Assembly: GCF_003206615.1 (NCBI RefSeq)
Contig: NZ_PZJW01000006.1
Location: 310,001-374,000, forward strand
DNA: 64,000 nt
Origin: Salinicola acroporae
GTDB lineage: Bacteria; Pseudomonadota; Gammaproteobacteria; Pseudomonadales; Halomonadaceae
Direction of reading: 5' to 3'
The notes beneath the pieces are model-generated. The model was not told where the DNA came from and did not search any database. It worked only from the letters and a program-made list of their open reading frames with translations. Positions 19,238 through 28,523 of this stretch are shown one piece after another (positions within the stretch are counted from its first letter, which is position 1; every line of letters starts with the position of its first letter). The position numbers and the translations under genes were made by a program.

Positions 19238-19559
19238 GGCATTGTCTGGTATTGCCCGCGCTTGCCCATTTGACGTTAAAAATCAGTCTCACTGAACCAT
19301 GTTCAGGCCATCCGAAGGGCGGGAGGAGCCGGTCATGGGCTCATTGACACCGGGTGACTGGGGCGCCAGCCGGGTCCTCCTTTACCGAGTGTTGCCTTGG
19401 CTAGCGACCCCGGCCTGGTCTTCGCTCGGCGATTTTTCAAGCAGCGCCCGGAGCCCGGGAAGGCGATCCCTCGACGAAGTCGTCCTCACATTATCGTCCA
19501 TGGCGTAACGACAACGGCCGCTCATTGAGCGGCCGTTGTCGTCGGGTCCTCGCCAAGCT
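19238..19559. other. Gap between convergent lysR and gcvP
   Basis: No gene is supported in these 322 bases. The only strong structure is the hairpin at 19509-19541. A short open frame (19299-19508) has no recognisable sequence or ribosome site. Confidence 0.5.
19509..19541 (-). terminator. Long hairpin downstream of gcvP
   Basis: A 15-bp perfect stem CGACAACGGCCGCTC/GAGCGGCCGTTGTCG with a minimal loop, 19 bases past the gcvP stop. There is no good T-tract on either side, so termination strength is uncertain; it can serve both convergent transcripts. Confidence 0.6.
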
Positions 19560-22460
19560 TCAGAGAGCCTCTCGATAAGCCTCGATCGGCGGACAGCTGC
19601 AGATCAGGTTGCGATCGCCGAAGACATTGTCGACCCGATTGACCGCCGGCCAATACTTGGCTTCGCGCACGGCGTCGGTCGGGAACGCCGCTGTCTCCCG
19701 GGAGTAGGGGCGATTCCACGCTTCCTCGGCCACATCCGCCATGGTGTGCGGTGCCAGCACCAGAGGGTTGATGTCCTTCGGCCACTCCCCGGACTCGACC
19801 CTGGCGATCTCTTCACGAATCGCGATCATGGCATCGCAGAAGCGGTCGATCTCGTAGCGAGACTCGGATTCGGTGGGTTCCACCATCAGCGTGCCCGCCA
19901 CCGGGAACGACATCGTCGGGGCATGGAAGCCATAGTCCATCAGACGCTTGGCGATATCCTCCTCGCTGATGCCGGATGCCGCCTTGAGCGGGCGCACATC
20001 GAGAATGCATTCGTGCGCCACGGTACCGTTGGCGCCCTGATACAGCACCGGATAATGCGTCTCGAGCCGCCTGGCGATGTAATTGGCGTTGAGGATGGCC
20101 AGCTCGGTGGCTTCACGTAGCCCGCGGGCGCCCATCATCTTGATGTAGGCCCAGGAGATCGGCAGGATCGAAGCGCTGCCGAAGGCGGCTGCCGAGACCG
20201 CGCCGGAATCCTTCTCGATGCCTTCCTGCGGGGTCATCACGTGATTGGGCAGATGTGGTGCCAGATGTGCCTTGACGCCGATGGGACCCATGCCCGGACC
20301 GCCGCCGCCATGCGGGATGCAGAAGGTCTTGTGCAGATTGAGATGGGAGACGTCGCCGCCGTAGTCACCGGGGCGACAGAGCCCGACCTGGGCGTTCATG
20401 TTGGCGCCGTCGATGTAGACCTGGCCGCCGTGGTCATGAACGATCCGGCAAGCGTCACGAATGTTCTCCTCGAACACGCCGTGGGTCGACGGGTAGGTCA
20501 GCATGATCGCCGACAGATTGGCGCTGTGCTTCGCCGCCTTGGCTTCGAGGTCAGCCATGTCGATATTGCCATCGCGGTCGCACTCGACGACGACGACCTT
20601 CATCTGGGCCATGGCCGCGGAAGCCGGGTTGGTGCCATGGGCGGAGCTGGGGATCAGGCAGATATCGCGATGGCCGTCATCCACCGCGGCCTGATAGCGC
20701 CGAATCGCGACCAGCCCGGCGTACTCGCCCTGGGCGCCCGAGTTCGGCTGCATCGAGATGCTGTCGTAGCCGGTGATCTCGATCAGAAAGTCGCTCAGCT
20801 CGGTGATCATCTGACGGTAACCGGTGGTCTGCGCCGCGGGAGCGAAAGGATGGATGTTGGCAAACTCGGGCCAGGTGATCGGTATCATCTCGCTGGTGGC
20901 GTTCAGCTTCATGGTGCAGGAACCCAGCGGGATCATCGCTTGGGTCAGCGAGAGATCGCGGTTTTCCAGGCGCTTGAGATAGCGCAGCATCTCGGTTTCG
21001 CTGCGGAAACGCTGGAAGTTGGGATGCTGCAGGAAGTCGCTTTGACGGCGGTAGGCGGCGGGGATTCCGCAGGCGTTGCGCTCGACGGCCTGATGGTCGA
21101 GCTCGCTGACGGAAAGGCCGTGCTCCTCGCCGATCAGCACATCGAACAGCTCCGCCAGGTCGGCCGCGGTGGTGGTTTCGTTGAGGCTGATCCCGACTTC
21201 CCCGTCGGCGGGGTAGCGCAGGTTGATCTCCCGCGTCAATGCGCGCCCCTGAATCCGGTGACTGTCGACACCGGACAGCGTCAGCGTGTCGAACCAGCTG
21301 TCGTGCTTGAGCGCGATCCCATGCTGCTTCAGGCCCAGTGCGAGCAGGGTCGTGAGGCGATGAATGCGGTCGGCTATGGTCCGCAGTCCGTCGGCACCAT
21401 GATAGGTCGCGTAGAACCCGGCGATGTTCGCCAGCAGCGCTTGCGCGGTGCAGATATTGGAGGTCGCCTTCTCGCGACGGATATGCTGCTCGCGGGTCTG
21501 CATCGCCATGCGCAGCGCCGGGCGTCCACGGCTGTCCTTGGACACGCCGATCACCCGGCCGGGCAGGGAGCGCTTGAGGCCTTCACTGGCGGCGAAGAAG
21601 GCGGCATGCGGGCCGCCATAACCCATCGGCACGCCGAAACGCTGGGAGTTGCCCAGCACGATGTCCACGCCCATGGCGCCGGGCTCCTTCAGCCTGACCA
21701 GGCTCATCAGGTCGGCTGCGATGCAGGTCATGATCTGGCGCGAGCGGGCCTCGGCAACGAGGCTCTCGATATCGACGATGTCGCCGTCGACACCGGGGTA
21801 TTGCAGCAGCGCGCCGAAAACGTCTTCCTGCGCCAGCTGGCTCGCGGGTGCCACGACCAGCTCGAATCCGAGGTAGGCTGCCCGGGTGCGGAGCACGTCC
21901 AGGGTTTGGGGCAGTACGCTGTCGGCGACGAAGAAGCGCTGACTCTTCTGCTTCTTGTTGGCGCGCCGGCAGAGCGCCATGGCTTCCGCCGCCGCCGTGG
22001 CCTCATCGAGTAGCGAGGCGTTGGCGATCGCCATCCCGGTCAGATCCATCACCATCTGCTGGAAGTTGAGCAGCCCTTCCAGGCGTCCCTGGGCTATCTC
22101 GGGTTGGTACGGCGTATAGGCCGTGTACCAACCGGGGTTTTCCAGCACGTTGCGCTGAATGACGGCCGGCAGGTGCGTTGGATAGTAGCCTTGGCCGATG
22201 TAGCTCTTGAAGACCTTGTTCTGGCGAGCCAGGCCGCGTAGATAGTCCAGCGCTTCCGATTCGCCGCGCGGGCCATCCAGATCCAGTTCCCGGCCGAGTC
22301 GGATTCCCTTGGGAATGGTGCGGTCGATCAGCGTCTCCAGCGACGACAGGTCGAGCGCTTGGAGCATCTCGGTGACGTCGAGAGGATTCGGGCCATTGTG
22401 ACGCTGAATGAAGTCGGCGTGATTGGCCAGGTCAGTCAGAGGGCGAGTCTCGGTGGGCAT
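19560..22460 (-). CDS. gcvP: Glycine dehydrogenase (aminomethyl-transferring), P protein
   Basis: A 966-residue PLP enzyme that decarboxylates glycine and hands the aminomethyl group to the lipoyl arm of GcvH. Both homologous halves are present, the single-chain form usual in proteobacteria. The PLP lysine lies in [19 protein letters not shown] near residue 713, and the N-terminal active-site region begins [14 protein letters not shown]. The length matches E. coli GcvP (957). It follows gcvH with an 88-base gap, order gcvH-gcvP on the minus strand, while gcvT is on the opposite strand beyond an amino-acid symporter. Confidence 0.97.
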   Translation of the reverse strand: MPTETRPLTDLANHADFIQRHNGPNPLDVTEMLQALDLSSLETLIDRTIPKGIRLGRELDLDGPRGESEALDYLRGLARQNKVFKSYIGQGYYPTHLPAVIQRNVLENPGWYTAYTPYQPEIAQGRLEGLLNFQQMVMDLTGMAIANASLLDEATAAAEAMALCRRANKKQKSQRFFVADSVLPQTLDVLRTRAAYLGFELVVAPASQLAQEDVFGALLQYPGVDGDIVDIESLVAEARSRQIMTCIAADLMSLVRLKEPGAMGVDIVLGNSQRFGVPMGYGGPHAAFFAASEGLKRSLPGRVIGVSKDSRGRPALRMAMQTREQHIRREKATSNICTAQALLANIAGFYATYHGADGLRTIADRIHRLTTLLALGLKQHGIALKHDSWFDTLTLSGVDSHRIQGRALTREINLRYPADGEVGISLNETTTAADLAELFDVLIGEEHGLSVSELDHQAVERNACGIPAAYRRQSDFLQHPNFQRFRSETEMLRYLKRLENRDLSLTQAMIPLGSCTMKLNATSEMIPITWPEFANIHPFAPAAQTTGYRQMITELSDFLIEITGYDSISMQPNSGAQGEYAGLVAIRRYQAAVDDGHRDICLIPSSAHGTNPASAAMAQMKVVVVECDRDGNIDMADLEAKAAKHSANLSAIMLTYPSTHGVFEENIRDACRIVHDHGGQVYIDGANMNAQVGLCRPGDYGGDVSHLNLHKTFCIPHGGGGPGMGPIGVKAHLAPHLPNHVMTPQEGIEKDSGAVSAAAFGSASILPISWAYIKMMGARGLREATELAILNANYIARRLETHYPVLYQGANGTVAHECILDVRPLKAASGISEEDIAKRLMDYGFHAPTMSFPVAGTLMVEPTESESRYEIDRFCDAMIAIREEIARVESGEWPKDINPLVLAPHTMADVAEEAWNRPYSRETAAFPTDAVREAKYWPAVNRVDNVFGDRNLICSCPPIEAYREAL

Positions 22461-22548
22461 GATCTATCCGGCGAGGTTGGCGGGAAAAGGGGCGGCCGTT
22501 CGACGACGATGGCAGCGAACGGCCGAGCGGGTAAGGACGAGGCGGCGA

Positions 22549-22953
22549 TCAGTCGTCCTGATCTTCCTCGGCGGCGACCAGTTCGCGGTAGGCGTCCGCC
22601 GACATCAGCGATTCCAGATCGCCCTGGTCAGCCAATTGCAGCTTGAGAATCCAGCCGTCACCATAGGGTGAATCGTTGACGGTTTCCGGCGCGTCCTCCA
22701 GCGACTCGTTGACCTCGACGATCTCTCCCGCCAGGGGGGAGTAGAGGTCGGAGGCGGCCTTCACCGACTCGATGACGCCAAACTCGTCGCCGGCGTCCAG
22801 CTCCCGCCCGGGATCCGGAAGTTCAACGAAGACCACGTCACCGAGGGCTTCCTGGGCATGATCGGTGATACCGACGGTCACGGTGCCGTCGCCGTTGTCC
22901 AGCACCCATTCGTGGCTATCGGTGTACAGCAGGTTGTTGGGGATGTCGCTCAT
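22549..22953 (-). CDS. gcvH: Glycine cleavage system H protein
   Basis: A 134-residue lipoyl carrier that shuttles the aminomethyl intermediate between GcvP, GcvT and the L protein. The lipoylation site is Lys65 in GVIESVKAASDLYSP, with the conserved Glu-Ser-Val before it. The hammerhead fold pattern THSHEW-like start (TDSHEWV) and VNDSPYGDGWI end are intact. TAGGAAAC precedes the ATG. It is the promoter-proximal gene of gcvHP and diverges from the AGCS symporter across a 498-bp gap. Confidence 0.96.
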   Translation of the reverse strand: MSDIPNNLLYTDSHEWVLDNGDGTVTVGITDHAQEALGDVVFVELPDPGRELDAGDEFGVIESVKAASDLYSPLAGEIVEVNESLEDAPETVNDSPYGDGWILKLQLADQGDLESLMSADAYRELVAAEEDQDD

Positions 22954-23451
22954 GGGAGTTTCCTATACGAAACAGTTTTCGGTATGGGGAATTTTGGTGA
23001 GCATTATGCACGAATGCGGGATCGATTGGCATAGTCTCGAGCGTCTCCGGCGCACCTATGCGCGGATTGCACTCCTAGGTTGACCCCAGATCCCCGAAAC
23101 GTCCAGTGTCGGGAGACGATCTCCGCAGAGCCCCGGAGTATACGCCACCGACCTCGATCGCTCCGTGCCGCCAGCCGTGTCGCAGGCGATCGCTCAGGTA
23201 GGGTCGAGCATCCGGAATGGCCATGGAGAAAAAGTTTCTTATTGGAAACACCAGGCGCTTTTCGCTAAGGTGTAGCGCCCATGTCACATGAGGGGGCGTG
23301 GGGTTGTTGGATGAATGCTTTGGAATAATTGTGAACGCGTAGTTGAATCCTCTATTGTTGCCACGCTTTGACTTATTAATGATCGATCGTGGCGACGGTT
23401 GGCCGTTCTGGCCCGTTCGACAGCTACAACAACGTGATAATGGAGGTCGAC
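22954..23451. other. 498-bp divergent regulatory region, gcvHP / AGCS-gcvT
   Basis: This is the control region for both arms of the glycine cleavage locus. On the minus strand TATACT (23142-23137) may start gcvHP about 185 bases before gcvH. On plus, GGCGC (about 23258) can pair with GCGCC 20 bases on. I looked for a glycine riboswitch and did not find the conserved CCGAAGGRGCAA and CUCAGG cores in the right order on either strand. No gene is supported. Confidence 0.45.
23329..23356 (+). promoter_or_regulatory. Candidate sigma-70 promoter for AGCS symporter-gcvT
   Basis: TTGTGA (23329-23334), a 16-bp spacer, then TCTATT (23351-23356), about 95 bp before the GTG start. The match to consensus is partial. 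Confidence 0.3.
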
Positions 23452-24846
23452 GTGGAGCAACTCAATGCGGTTTTCAGTGCCATCAATGGTGTTGTTTGGG
23501 GACCATTGATGCTGATTTTGCTGTTTGGGGTCGGTATCTACCTGCAGCTAGGGCTCAAGTTGATGCCCATTCGCAAGTTGGGCCTCGGTTTCAGTCTGCT
23601 GTGGCGGGGACGACGCAGTGAAGCCGATAGCCGCGACGAGGGGGAGATTTCACCCTTCAACGCATTGATGACAGCGCTCTCCGCGACCATCGGGACCGGC
23701 AACATCGCGGGCGTCGCCACCGCCATCGCGCTCGGTGGGCCGGGCGCGGTGTTCTGGATGTGGTTGACGGCACTGGTCGGGATGGCGACCAAGTTCGCCG
23801 AAGCCGTGCTGGCTGTCCGTTACCGCGAGACCGATTCGACCGGCAATCATGTCGGCGGCCCGATGTATTACATCCGCAACGGGCTAGGCAAGCGTTGGGC
23901 CTGGCTGGGCGGGTTGTTCGCGTTCTTCGGTGCGGTGGCGGCCTTCGGCATCGGCAATACCGTTCAATCCAACTCCGTTGCGGATGCATTGACAACCTCG
24001 TTCGGGGTGCCGGCCTGGCTGACCGGCCTGATCATCATGGTGCTGGCCGGCGCGGTGATATTGGGCGGGATCAAGCGCATCTCCCGCGTCGCCGGCAAGC
24101 TGGTGCCGTTGATGGCCGTTGCCTACTTCGCGGCCGGCGTAGTCGTGCTGGTGTTGAACGCCGATCAGATCGGTGGCGCTCTGGGCACGATCTTTTCCCA
24201 CGCCTTCCAACCGATTGCAGCCAGTGGTGGCTTTGCCGGCGCGGCAGTGGCGGCGGCGATCCGTTTTGGCGTCGCCCGGGGGATCTTCTCCAACGAGGCC
24301 GGCCTGGGCAGCGCGCCCATCGCACATGCCGCAGCGCAGACCCGCAACCCGGTCCGTCAGGGGCTGATCGCGATGCTGGGGACATTCATCGATACGCTGG
24401 TGGTCTGCACCATGACCGCGCTGGTGATTTTGACCTCGACCCACTGGCTCGACGGCGAAAGTGGCGCGGGGTTGACCTCGCTCTCCTTCGATAGCGCCTT
24501 GCCCGGCATTGGGCAGCACATCGTGGCGATAGCGCTGTCGATATTCGCCTTTACCACCATTCTCGGCTGGTCGTTCTACGGCGAGAAATGCTTCCAGTAT
24601 CTGTTCGGCGACCGCGCGATTATGCTGTATCGCATATTGTTCGTCCTGGCGGTGCCGGTCGGTGCCATGGCGAAGCTGGACTTCATCTGGCTGGTGGCGG
24701 ATACCTTCAACGCGATGATGGCCATTCCCAACCTGATCGCATTGGCGCTGCTGTCGCCGGTGGTGTTCAAGCTGACCCGGGACCACTTCGCCGGCAAGAC
24801 GGTCCTGCCGGGAGAAGCGCTGGAAGGTCGCGATCCTAAAGCGTAA
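23452..24846 (+). CDS. Alanine/glycine:Na+ symporter (AGCS family)
   Basis: A 464-residue membrane protein with about ten helices. Family signatures include GTGNIAGVATAIALGGPGAV near residue 82 and SNEAGLGSAPIAHAAAQT near 280. AGCS proteins import alanine or glycine with Na+. The GTG at 23452 is chosen because GGAGG (23442-23446) lies five bases before it and MEQLNAVFSAINGVVWGP is a normal N-terminus; an ATG at 23440 or GTG at 23389 would add residues and would put this ribosome site inside the coding region. It precedes gcvT by 33 bases, strongly suggesting it feeds glycine to the cleavage system. Confidence 0.92.
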   Translation: MEQLNAVFSAINGVVWGPLMLILLFGVGIYLQLGLKLMPIRKLGLGFSLLWRGRRSEADSRDEGEISPFNALMTALSATIGTGNIAGVATAIALGGPGAVFWMWLTALVGMATKFAEAVLAVRYRETDSTGNHVGGPMYYIRNGLGKRWAWLGGLFAFFGAVAAFGIGNTVQSNSVADALTTSFGVPAWLTGLIIMVLAGAVILGGIKRISRVAGKLVPLMAVAYFAAGVVVLVLNADQIGGALGTIFSHAFQPIAASGGFAGAAVAAAIRFGVARGIFSNEAGLGSAPIAHAAAQTRNPVRQGLIAMLGTFIDTLVVCTMTALVILTSTHWLDGESGAGLTSLSFDSALPGIGQHIVAIALSIFAFTTILGWSFYGEKCFQYLFGDRAIMLYRILFVLAVPVGAMAKLDFIWLVADTFNAMMAIPNLIALALLSPVVFKLTRDHFAGKTVLPGEALEGRDPKA

Positions 24847-24879
24847 CGTTTTTCTACCTGCCCTGATCTGGAGACATCC

Positions 24880-25992
24880 ATGTCCGACATGAAACAGACC
24901 CCGCTGTTCGCGCTGCATCAAGAGCTCGGTGGCAAGATGGTGCCGTTCGCCGGATACAGCATGCCCGTGCAGTATCCGCTTGGCGTCAAGAAGGAGCATG
25001 AGCACACGCGCCGGGCCTGTGGGTTGTTCGATGTTTCCCACATGGGGCAGCTGATGGTGACCGGGCCCGCGCCAGCGAAGGCGATGGAGACCCTGGTCAC
25101 CGCCGATGTCGTCGGACTGGCGGAAGGAGGGCAGCGCTACGCCCTTTTCACCAACAGCGAAGGTGGCATCCTGGATGACCTGATGATCGTCAATCAGAGC
25201 GATTCGTTGTACGTGGTGGTAAATGCCGCATGCAAGGATCAGGACCTCGCGCTGCTGCGCACCGGGCTCGGGGCGAATCATGATGTCGAGGTTCTCGACC
25301 GCGGGCTGCTGGCTCTGCAGGGCCCTGATGCCGCGACCGTCATGCAGCGGCTCTGTCCCGCGGCCTGCGATCTCGTCTTCATGGAACATGACCGGTTCGA
25401 GGTCATGGGCCACGAGATCTGGGTAAGCAGAAGCGGGTATACCGGCGAAGACGGTTTCGAGATCTCGGTGCCTTCCGAGGCGACCGAAGCGCTGGCACGC
25501 TGGTTCGTCGATCAGCCGGAGGTCGAGCCCATCGGTCTGGGGGCGCGCGACTCGCTGCGCCTCGAGGCGGGGCTGTGCCTCTACGGGCATGATATCGACA
25601 CGACTACCACCCCTGTCGAAGCCAGTCTCTCCTGGGCAGTGGGCAAGCCCCGGCGCGTCGGCGGAGAGCGGGAAGCCGGTTTTCCTGGCGCGGACAGGGT
25701 TCTGCATCAGTTGCAGGCCAAGGATCACCGCCGCCGACGTGTCGGCCTGCTGGGAGAAGGTCGAGCGCCGGTCCGGGAGGGCGCCAGGCTGTTTGATGCG
25801 GATGACCAGATGGTCGGGCAGGTCACTTCGGGTAGTTTCGGACCCAGCGTGGGTGCCCCCGTCGCCATGGCCTACGTCGTGGTCGAAGCCGCCGAGAAAG
25901 GCGCCACGCTCTATGCCGACGTCCGCGGCAAGCGCTTGCCGATGGTGATCACTCCGATGCCTTTCGTACCCGCCAATTACCATCGCGGCTGA
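24880..25992 (+). CDS. gcvT: Aminomethyltransferase, glycine cleavage T protein
   Basis: A 370-residue tetrahydrofolate-dependent enzyme that releases ammonia from the aminomethyl-lipoyl arm and makes 5,10-methylene-THF. KMVPFAGYSMPVQYPLGV near residues 19-36, FDVSHMGQL near 50 and RDSLRLEAGLCLYGHDID near 228 are family signatures, with the catalytic Asp in the last motif region. Downstream, PMVITPMPFVPANYHRG closes the protein as usual. CTGGAGAC precedes the ATG. It is probably cotranscribed with the AGCS symporter and ends at the terminator 26032-26055. Confidence 0.96.
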   Translation: MSDMKQTPLFALHQELGGKMVPFAGYSMPVQYPLGVKKEHEHTRRACGLFDVSHMGQLMVTGPAPAKAMETLVTADVVGLAEGGQRYALFTNSEGGILDDLMIVNQSDSLYVVVNAACKDQDLALLRTGLGANHDVEVLDRGLLALQGPDAATVMQRLCPAACDLVFMEHDRFEVMGHEIWVSRSGYTGEDGFEISVPSEATEALARWFVDQPEVEPIGLGARDSLRLEAGLCLYGHDIDTTTTPVEASLSWAVGKPRRVGGEREAGFPGADRVLHQLQAKDHRRRRVGLLGEGRAPVREGARLFDADDQMVGQVTSGSFGPSVGAPVAMAYVVVEAAEKGATLYADVRGKRLPMVITPMPFVPANYHRG

Positions 25993-26011
25993 TCCAGTCC
26001 ATAGCTCCAGG

Positions 26012-26032
26012 TTTATACCGTTATCTTGCATG
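26012..26032. repeat. Copy 1 of an exact 21-bp intergenic repeat
   Basis: Twenty-one bases beginning TTTATACCGTTATC and ending CTTGCATG are identical to 43218-43238. This copy lies just after gcvT, immediately before the left arm of its terminator. Both copies are on the same strand and between genes. Confidence 0.9.
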
Positions 26033-26055
26033 CCTCCTGACTCAGGGGGCTTTTT
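26032..26055 (+). terminator. Intrinsic terminator of gcvT
   Basis: GCCTCC pairs with GGGGGC (one G-U) around TGACTCA, followed by T5. It is 40 bases past the stop. Confidence 0.75.
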
Positions 26056-26082
26056 CTGTCCGTCTCGCAAGATCGAGCCTAG

Positions 26083-26694
26083 CTACCGGATTCGGCGGAA
26101 GGTCAGGTTGATCCGGGCGCCGTCGATTGCGCGTGGCGCCAGCGCGTGTTGCCATCGGGATTGCGCGCCAGGACCCATCAGCAGCAGGCTGCCATGGGGT
26201 AGCCAGACATTGAAGGCTCGACGGGCGCTGACGGTTTTCTCGCGGAAGCGAAGCGGGCGTTCGCTGCCGAGCGAGACCGAGGCGACGATGGGATCTTCCC
26301 CCAGCTCGGGCTCGTCGTCGCTGTGCCATCCCATTCTCTGCTCGCCGCTCTCGTAGCGATTCAGCAGCACACTATTGAAGTCCTGGCAGGGTAGATCTGC
26401 CGTCTCGAGCGCTTGGATCACCCGGTTTCGCAGATCCGCCACCAGCGGGTGCCAGGGCCAGGGCTGCAGGGCGCGACCGGAGTAGCGATAGCGCGTCCCC
26501 TCATCGCCCATCCAGCACTGGGAGCGAGGAATCACATGTCGTTTGCCGTAGAGCGACAGGGTCGGTGACGACCACATGATCTCCCGTTCGAGCTGGTGTT
26601 GAATGGCGGCGGCCTCGGCGGCGGCAATGAAATCGGGAAGCAGCATCAACGGCGGGGAAGTAGCGATGCATTGCCAGCGGTCACGATGGGGCAT
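26083..26694 (-). CDS. AlkB-like 2-oxoglutarate/Fe(II) dioxygenase
   Basis: A 203-residue dioxygenase of the ALKBH2/3-like branch that reverses N-alkyl damage on DNA or RNA bases by oxidative dealkylation. Iron ligands are His124 and Asp126 (WHSDDEPELG) and His183 (WQHALAP); Arg194 in RINLTFRRIR binds 2-oxoglutarate. LNRYESGEQRMGWHSD is the conserved lead-in. E. coli-type AlkB is somewhat different at the N-terminus. It is the last gene of a glycosyltransferase-PAP2-alkB run on minus (nine bases after PAP2), and no ada gene is nearby. Confidence 0.88.
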   Translation of the reverse strand: MPHRDRWQCIATSPPLMLLPDFIAAAEAAAIQHQLEREIMWSSPTLSLYGKRHVIPRSQCWMGDEGTRYRYSGRALQPWPWHPLVADLRNRVIQALETADLPCQDFNSVLLNRYESGEQRMGWHSDDEPELGEDPIVASVSLGSERPLRFREKTVSARRAFNVWLPHGSLLLMGPGAQSRWQHALAPRAIDGARINLTFRRIR

Positions 26695-26703
26695 ACGAAC
26701 GCT

Positions 26704-27258
26704 TCAATTCCAGACCATCAGCGCCAGCAGGCCGCTGCACCAGGCGAGGCCGGCCCCGATCAGCGCCCCCACGATCACGTCAGTGACGTAGTGAAGTCCC
26801 AGTATCACTCGAGAGATGGCGATCAGGCCGGCAAGTGGCAAGACCACGGGTAGCAGTTGCGGGCTGCTGGCAGCGGTCAGGCTGGTGAACATGACCGCGT
26901 GCAAGGTATGGCCGCTGGGAAAGCTATAGCGATCGACGGGCGGCATGGTGCAGCGGATCGTGGTGAAGGTGATATAGGGTCGCTCGCGACACAGGCGGGT
27001 CTTCAGCAGCCGGTAGAGCAGGGCGGCGACGCTGGCCGTCAGGCCCCATTGAACCGCGAGCCACCAGCCCTGATGGCCTTGGAGCACTGGCTGCAACAGA
27101 GCCAGGCACACCCAGGCCGGCCAGTCTCCCAATCGGCTGACGCAGCGGAAGAGCCAGAGTGTCGGGGCGTGGCGAGAAAGCTCCGCCAGACGGTGGCTGA
27201 GCCGGCTCTCGAGGCGATCCAGTCGCTCAAACGTGAGACGTTGAGTGCGTGGCGGCAT
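26704..27258 (-). CDS. PAP2-family membrane phosphatase
   Basis: A 184-residue membrane protein with the three-part PAP2 signature: KTRLCRERP near residue 86, PSGHT near 114 and SRVILGLHYVTDV near 148. Catalytic His residues lie in the second and third motifs. Such enzymes dephosphorylate phosphatidate, undecaprenyl pyrophosphate or lipid A. AGGGGA precedes the ATG. Its first 32 bases overlap the 3' end of the glycosyltransferase gene, so the two are coupled and may act on a common lipid or glycolipid. Confidence 0.88.
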   Translation of the reverse strand: MPPRTQRLTFERLDRLESRLSHRLAELSRHAPTLWLFRCVSRLGDWPAWVCLALLQPVLQGHQGWWLAVQWGLTASVAALLYRLLKTRLCRERPYITFTTIRCTMPPVDRYSFPSGHTLHAVMFTSLTAASSPQLLPVVLPLAGLIAISRVILGLHYVTDVIVGALIGAGLAWCSGLLALMVWN

Positions 27259-28384
27259 GTTGGGTCCCCTGAACTTGAATCAACTGCGCAAGAAAGCGAT
27301 CACCAATGCGGCTCCAGCTCAGGCTCGAGACACGCTGGTGAGCCTGGCGGCCCAGTCGAGCGTAGATTGCAGGTTGTCGGCATAGCTCGCTGGCAGCGTG
27401 GATGAAGCCCTGGCCATCTGCCGGCGGCACCAGCCGGCCATCGACGTTGTCGGTGATCAATTCTCCTGCCGCCGCGTGATCGAAGGCGACCACGGCCAGG
27501 CCGGAGGCCATGGCCTCCGGGACGACATTACCGAATGTCTCCGACAGCGAGGGAAAGATGAACATGTCCGCACTGGCATAGTGCCGTGCCAGCGATTCGC
27601 CCGTCTTGAAACCCGTGAATATGGCTTCCGGCAGGCGTCTGGCGATCGTTTTGCGTGCCGGCCCGTCTCCAACCAGTACTTGTACCAGCGCGGGATTGAC
27701 GCGCTGCATCGCTGACATCGTGTCGGCCAGAAGGTCGATATTCTTCTCGCTGGCGAGTCGTCCAACGTAGAGCGCCACCGGCTGGTGCGGACCGGCTCCC
27801 CACTGGCGCCTCAGCTCGACGTCCCGACGCGAGGGGCGGTAGCGTTGGGCATCGACGCCCCGGGCGAGTACCGAGACCCGTCGGTACCCGCTATTCTCGA
27901 GCATTTGCTGTTGTGCCGCGGTGGGTACCAGGGTCGCCTCGCAGCGATTGTGGAAATACCGGAGTCCCCGGCGAGCGATCGGTATGCTCCAGCCAAGATG
28001 ATAGTTACTGGCATACTGGTCGAAGTTGGTGTGAAAGCCGCTGACCACTGGAATCCGAAGGTGTCGAGCCGCATTCAACGCTGACCAGCCGAGGGGGCCC
28101 TCGGTCGCGATGTAGATGGCGTCCGGGCGCTCCTGTCGCCAGAGTCGAATCAGCCGGCGGCGGCATGGCAAGCCGATGTGCACGTCGGCATAGATGGGAA
28201 GGGCGATTCCCCTGACGTGAATGTCCCGTTCGGCCAGGGCGTCGCGCTCACTATTCACCGGGCTGGGACGAATCAATTGAAGCAGGACTCCCTTGGATGC
28301 CAGATGGCTGGCGAGCTGGCTCAGGGTATGAGCCACGCCGTTCACCTCCGGCGCCCAGGTTTCACTGACCAGGGCTACACGCAT
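27227..28384 (-). CDS. GT4-family glycosyltransferase
   Basis: A 385-residue GT-B fold enzyme. The N-terminal start MRVALVSETWAPEVNGVAHT is the acceptor-side glycine/Asn loop; the nucleotide-sugar side has YVGRLASEKNIDLL near 215 and the E-x7-E element in SLSETFGNVVPEAMASG near 295-311. Close family members add mannose or glucose to glycolipids using UDP- or GDP-sugars. The start at 28384 has AAGGAG six to ten bases upstream. An in-frame ATG at 28621 would enter the neighbouring lipoprotein gene and is not supported. Confidence 0.87.
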   Translation of the reverse strand: MRVALVSETWAPEVNGVAHTLSQLASHLASKGVLLQLIRPSPVNSERDALAERDIHVRGIALPIYADVHIGLPCRRRLIRLWRQERPDAIYIATEGPLGWSALNAARHLRIPVVSGFHTNFDQYASNYHLGWSIPIARRGLRYFHNRCEATLVPTAAQQQMLENSGYRRVSVLARGVDAQRYRPSRRDVELRRQWGAGPHQPVALYVGRLASEKNIDLLADTMSAMQRVNPALVQVLVGDGPARKTIARRLPEAIFTGFKTGESLARHYASADMFIFPSLSETFGNVVPEAMASGLAVVAFDHAAAGELITDNVDGRLVPPADGQGFIHAASELCRQPAIYARLGRQAHQRVSSLSWSRIGDRFLAQLIQVQGTQHAATHSTSHV

Positions 28385-28523
28385 CTTTACCACTCCTTCC
28401 ACGCCAGCGAGTCTCTCCAGCAGTCCAGCCCGATCGCCAACCGTGTCCGAACCGGTCTCCGATACTGCGGGCTGCCGATGACGCCAATGCGTCACGGTGA
28501 TGACGAATTCATGACACCGTTGA

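Noticed and set aside
23095-23215. Possible glycine riboswitch upstream of the AGCS symporter (GCTCAGGTA and GGGAGAC fragments)
   Set aside because: The conserved CCGAAGGRGCAA core and the expected stem order are missing on both strands.
23884-26070. A 728-codon open frame antisense to the AGCS symporter and gcvT
   Set aside because: It is a shadow of two confident genes with low-complexity, His/Arg/Gln-rich translation.
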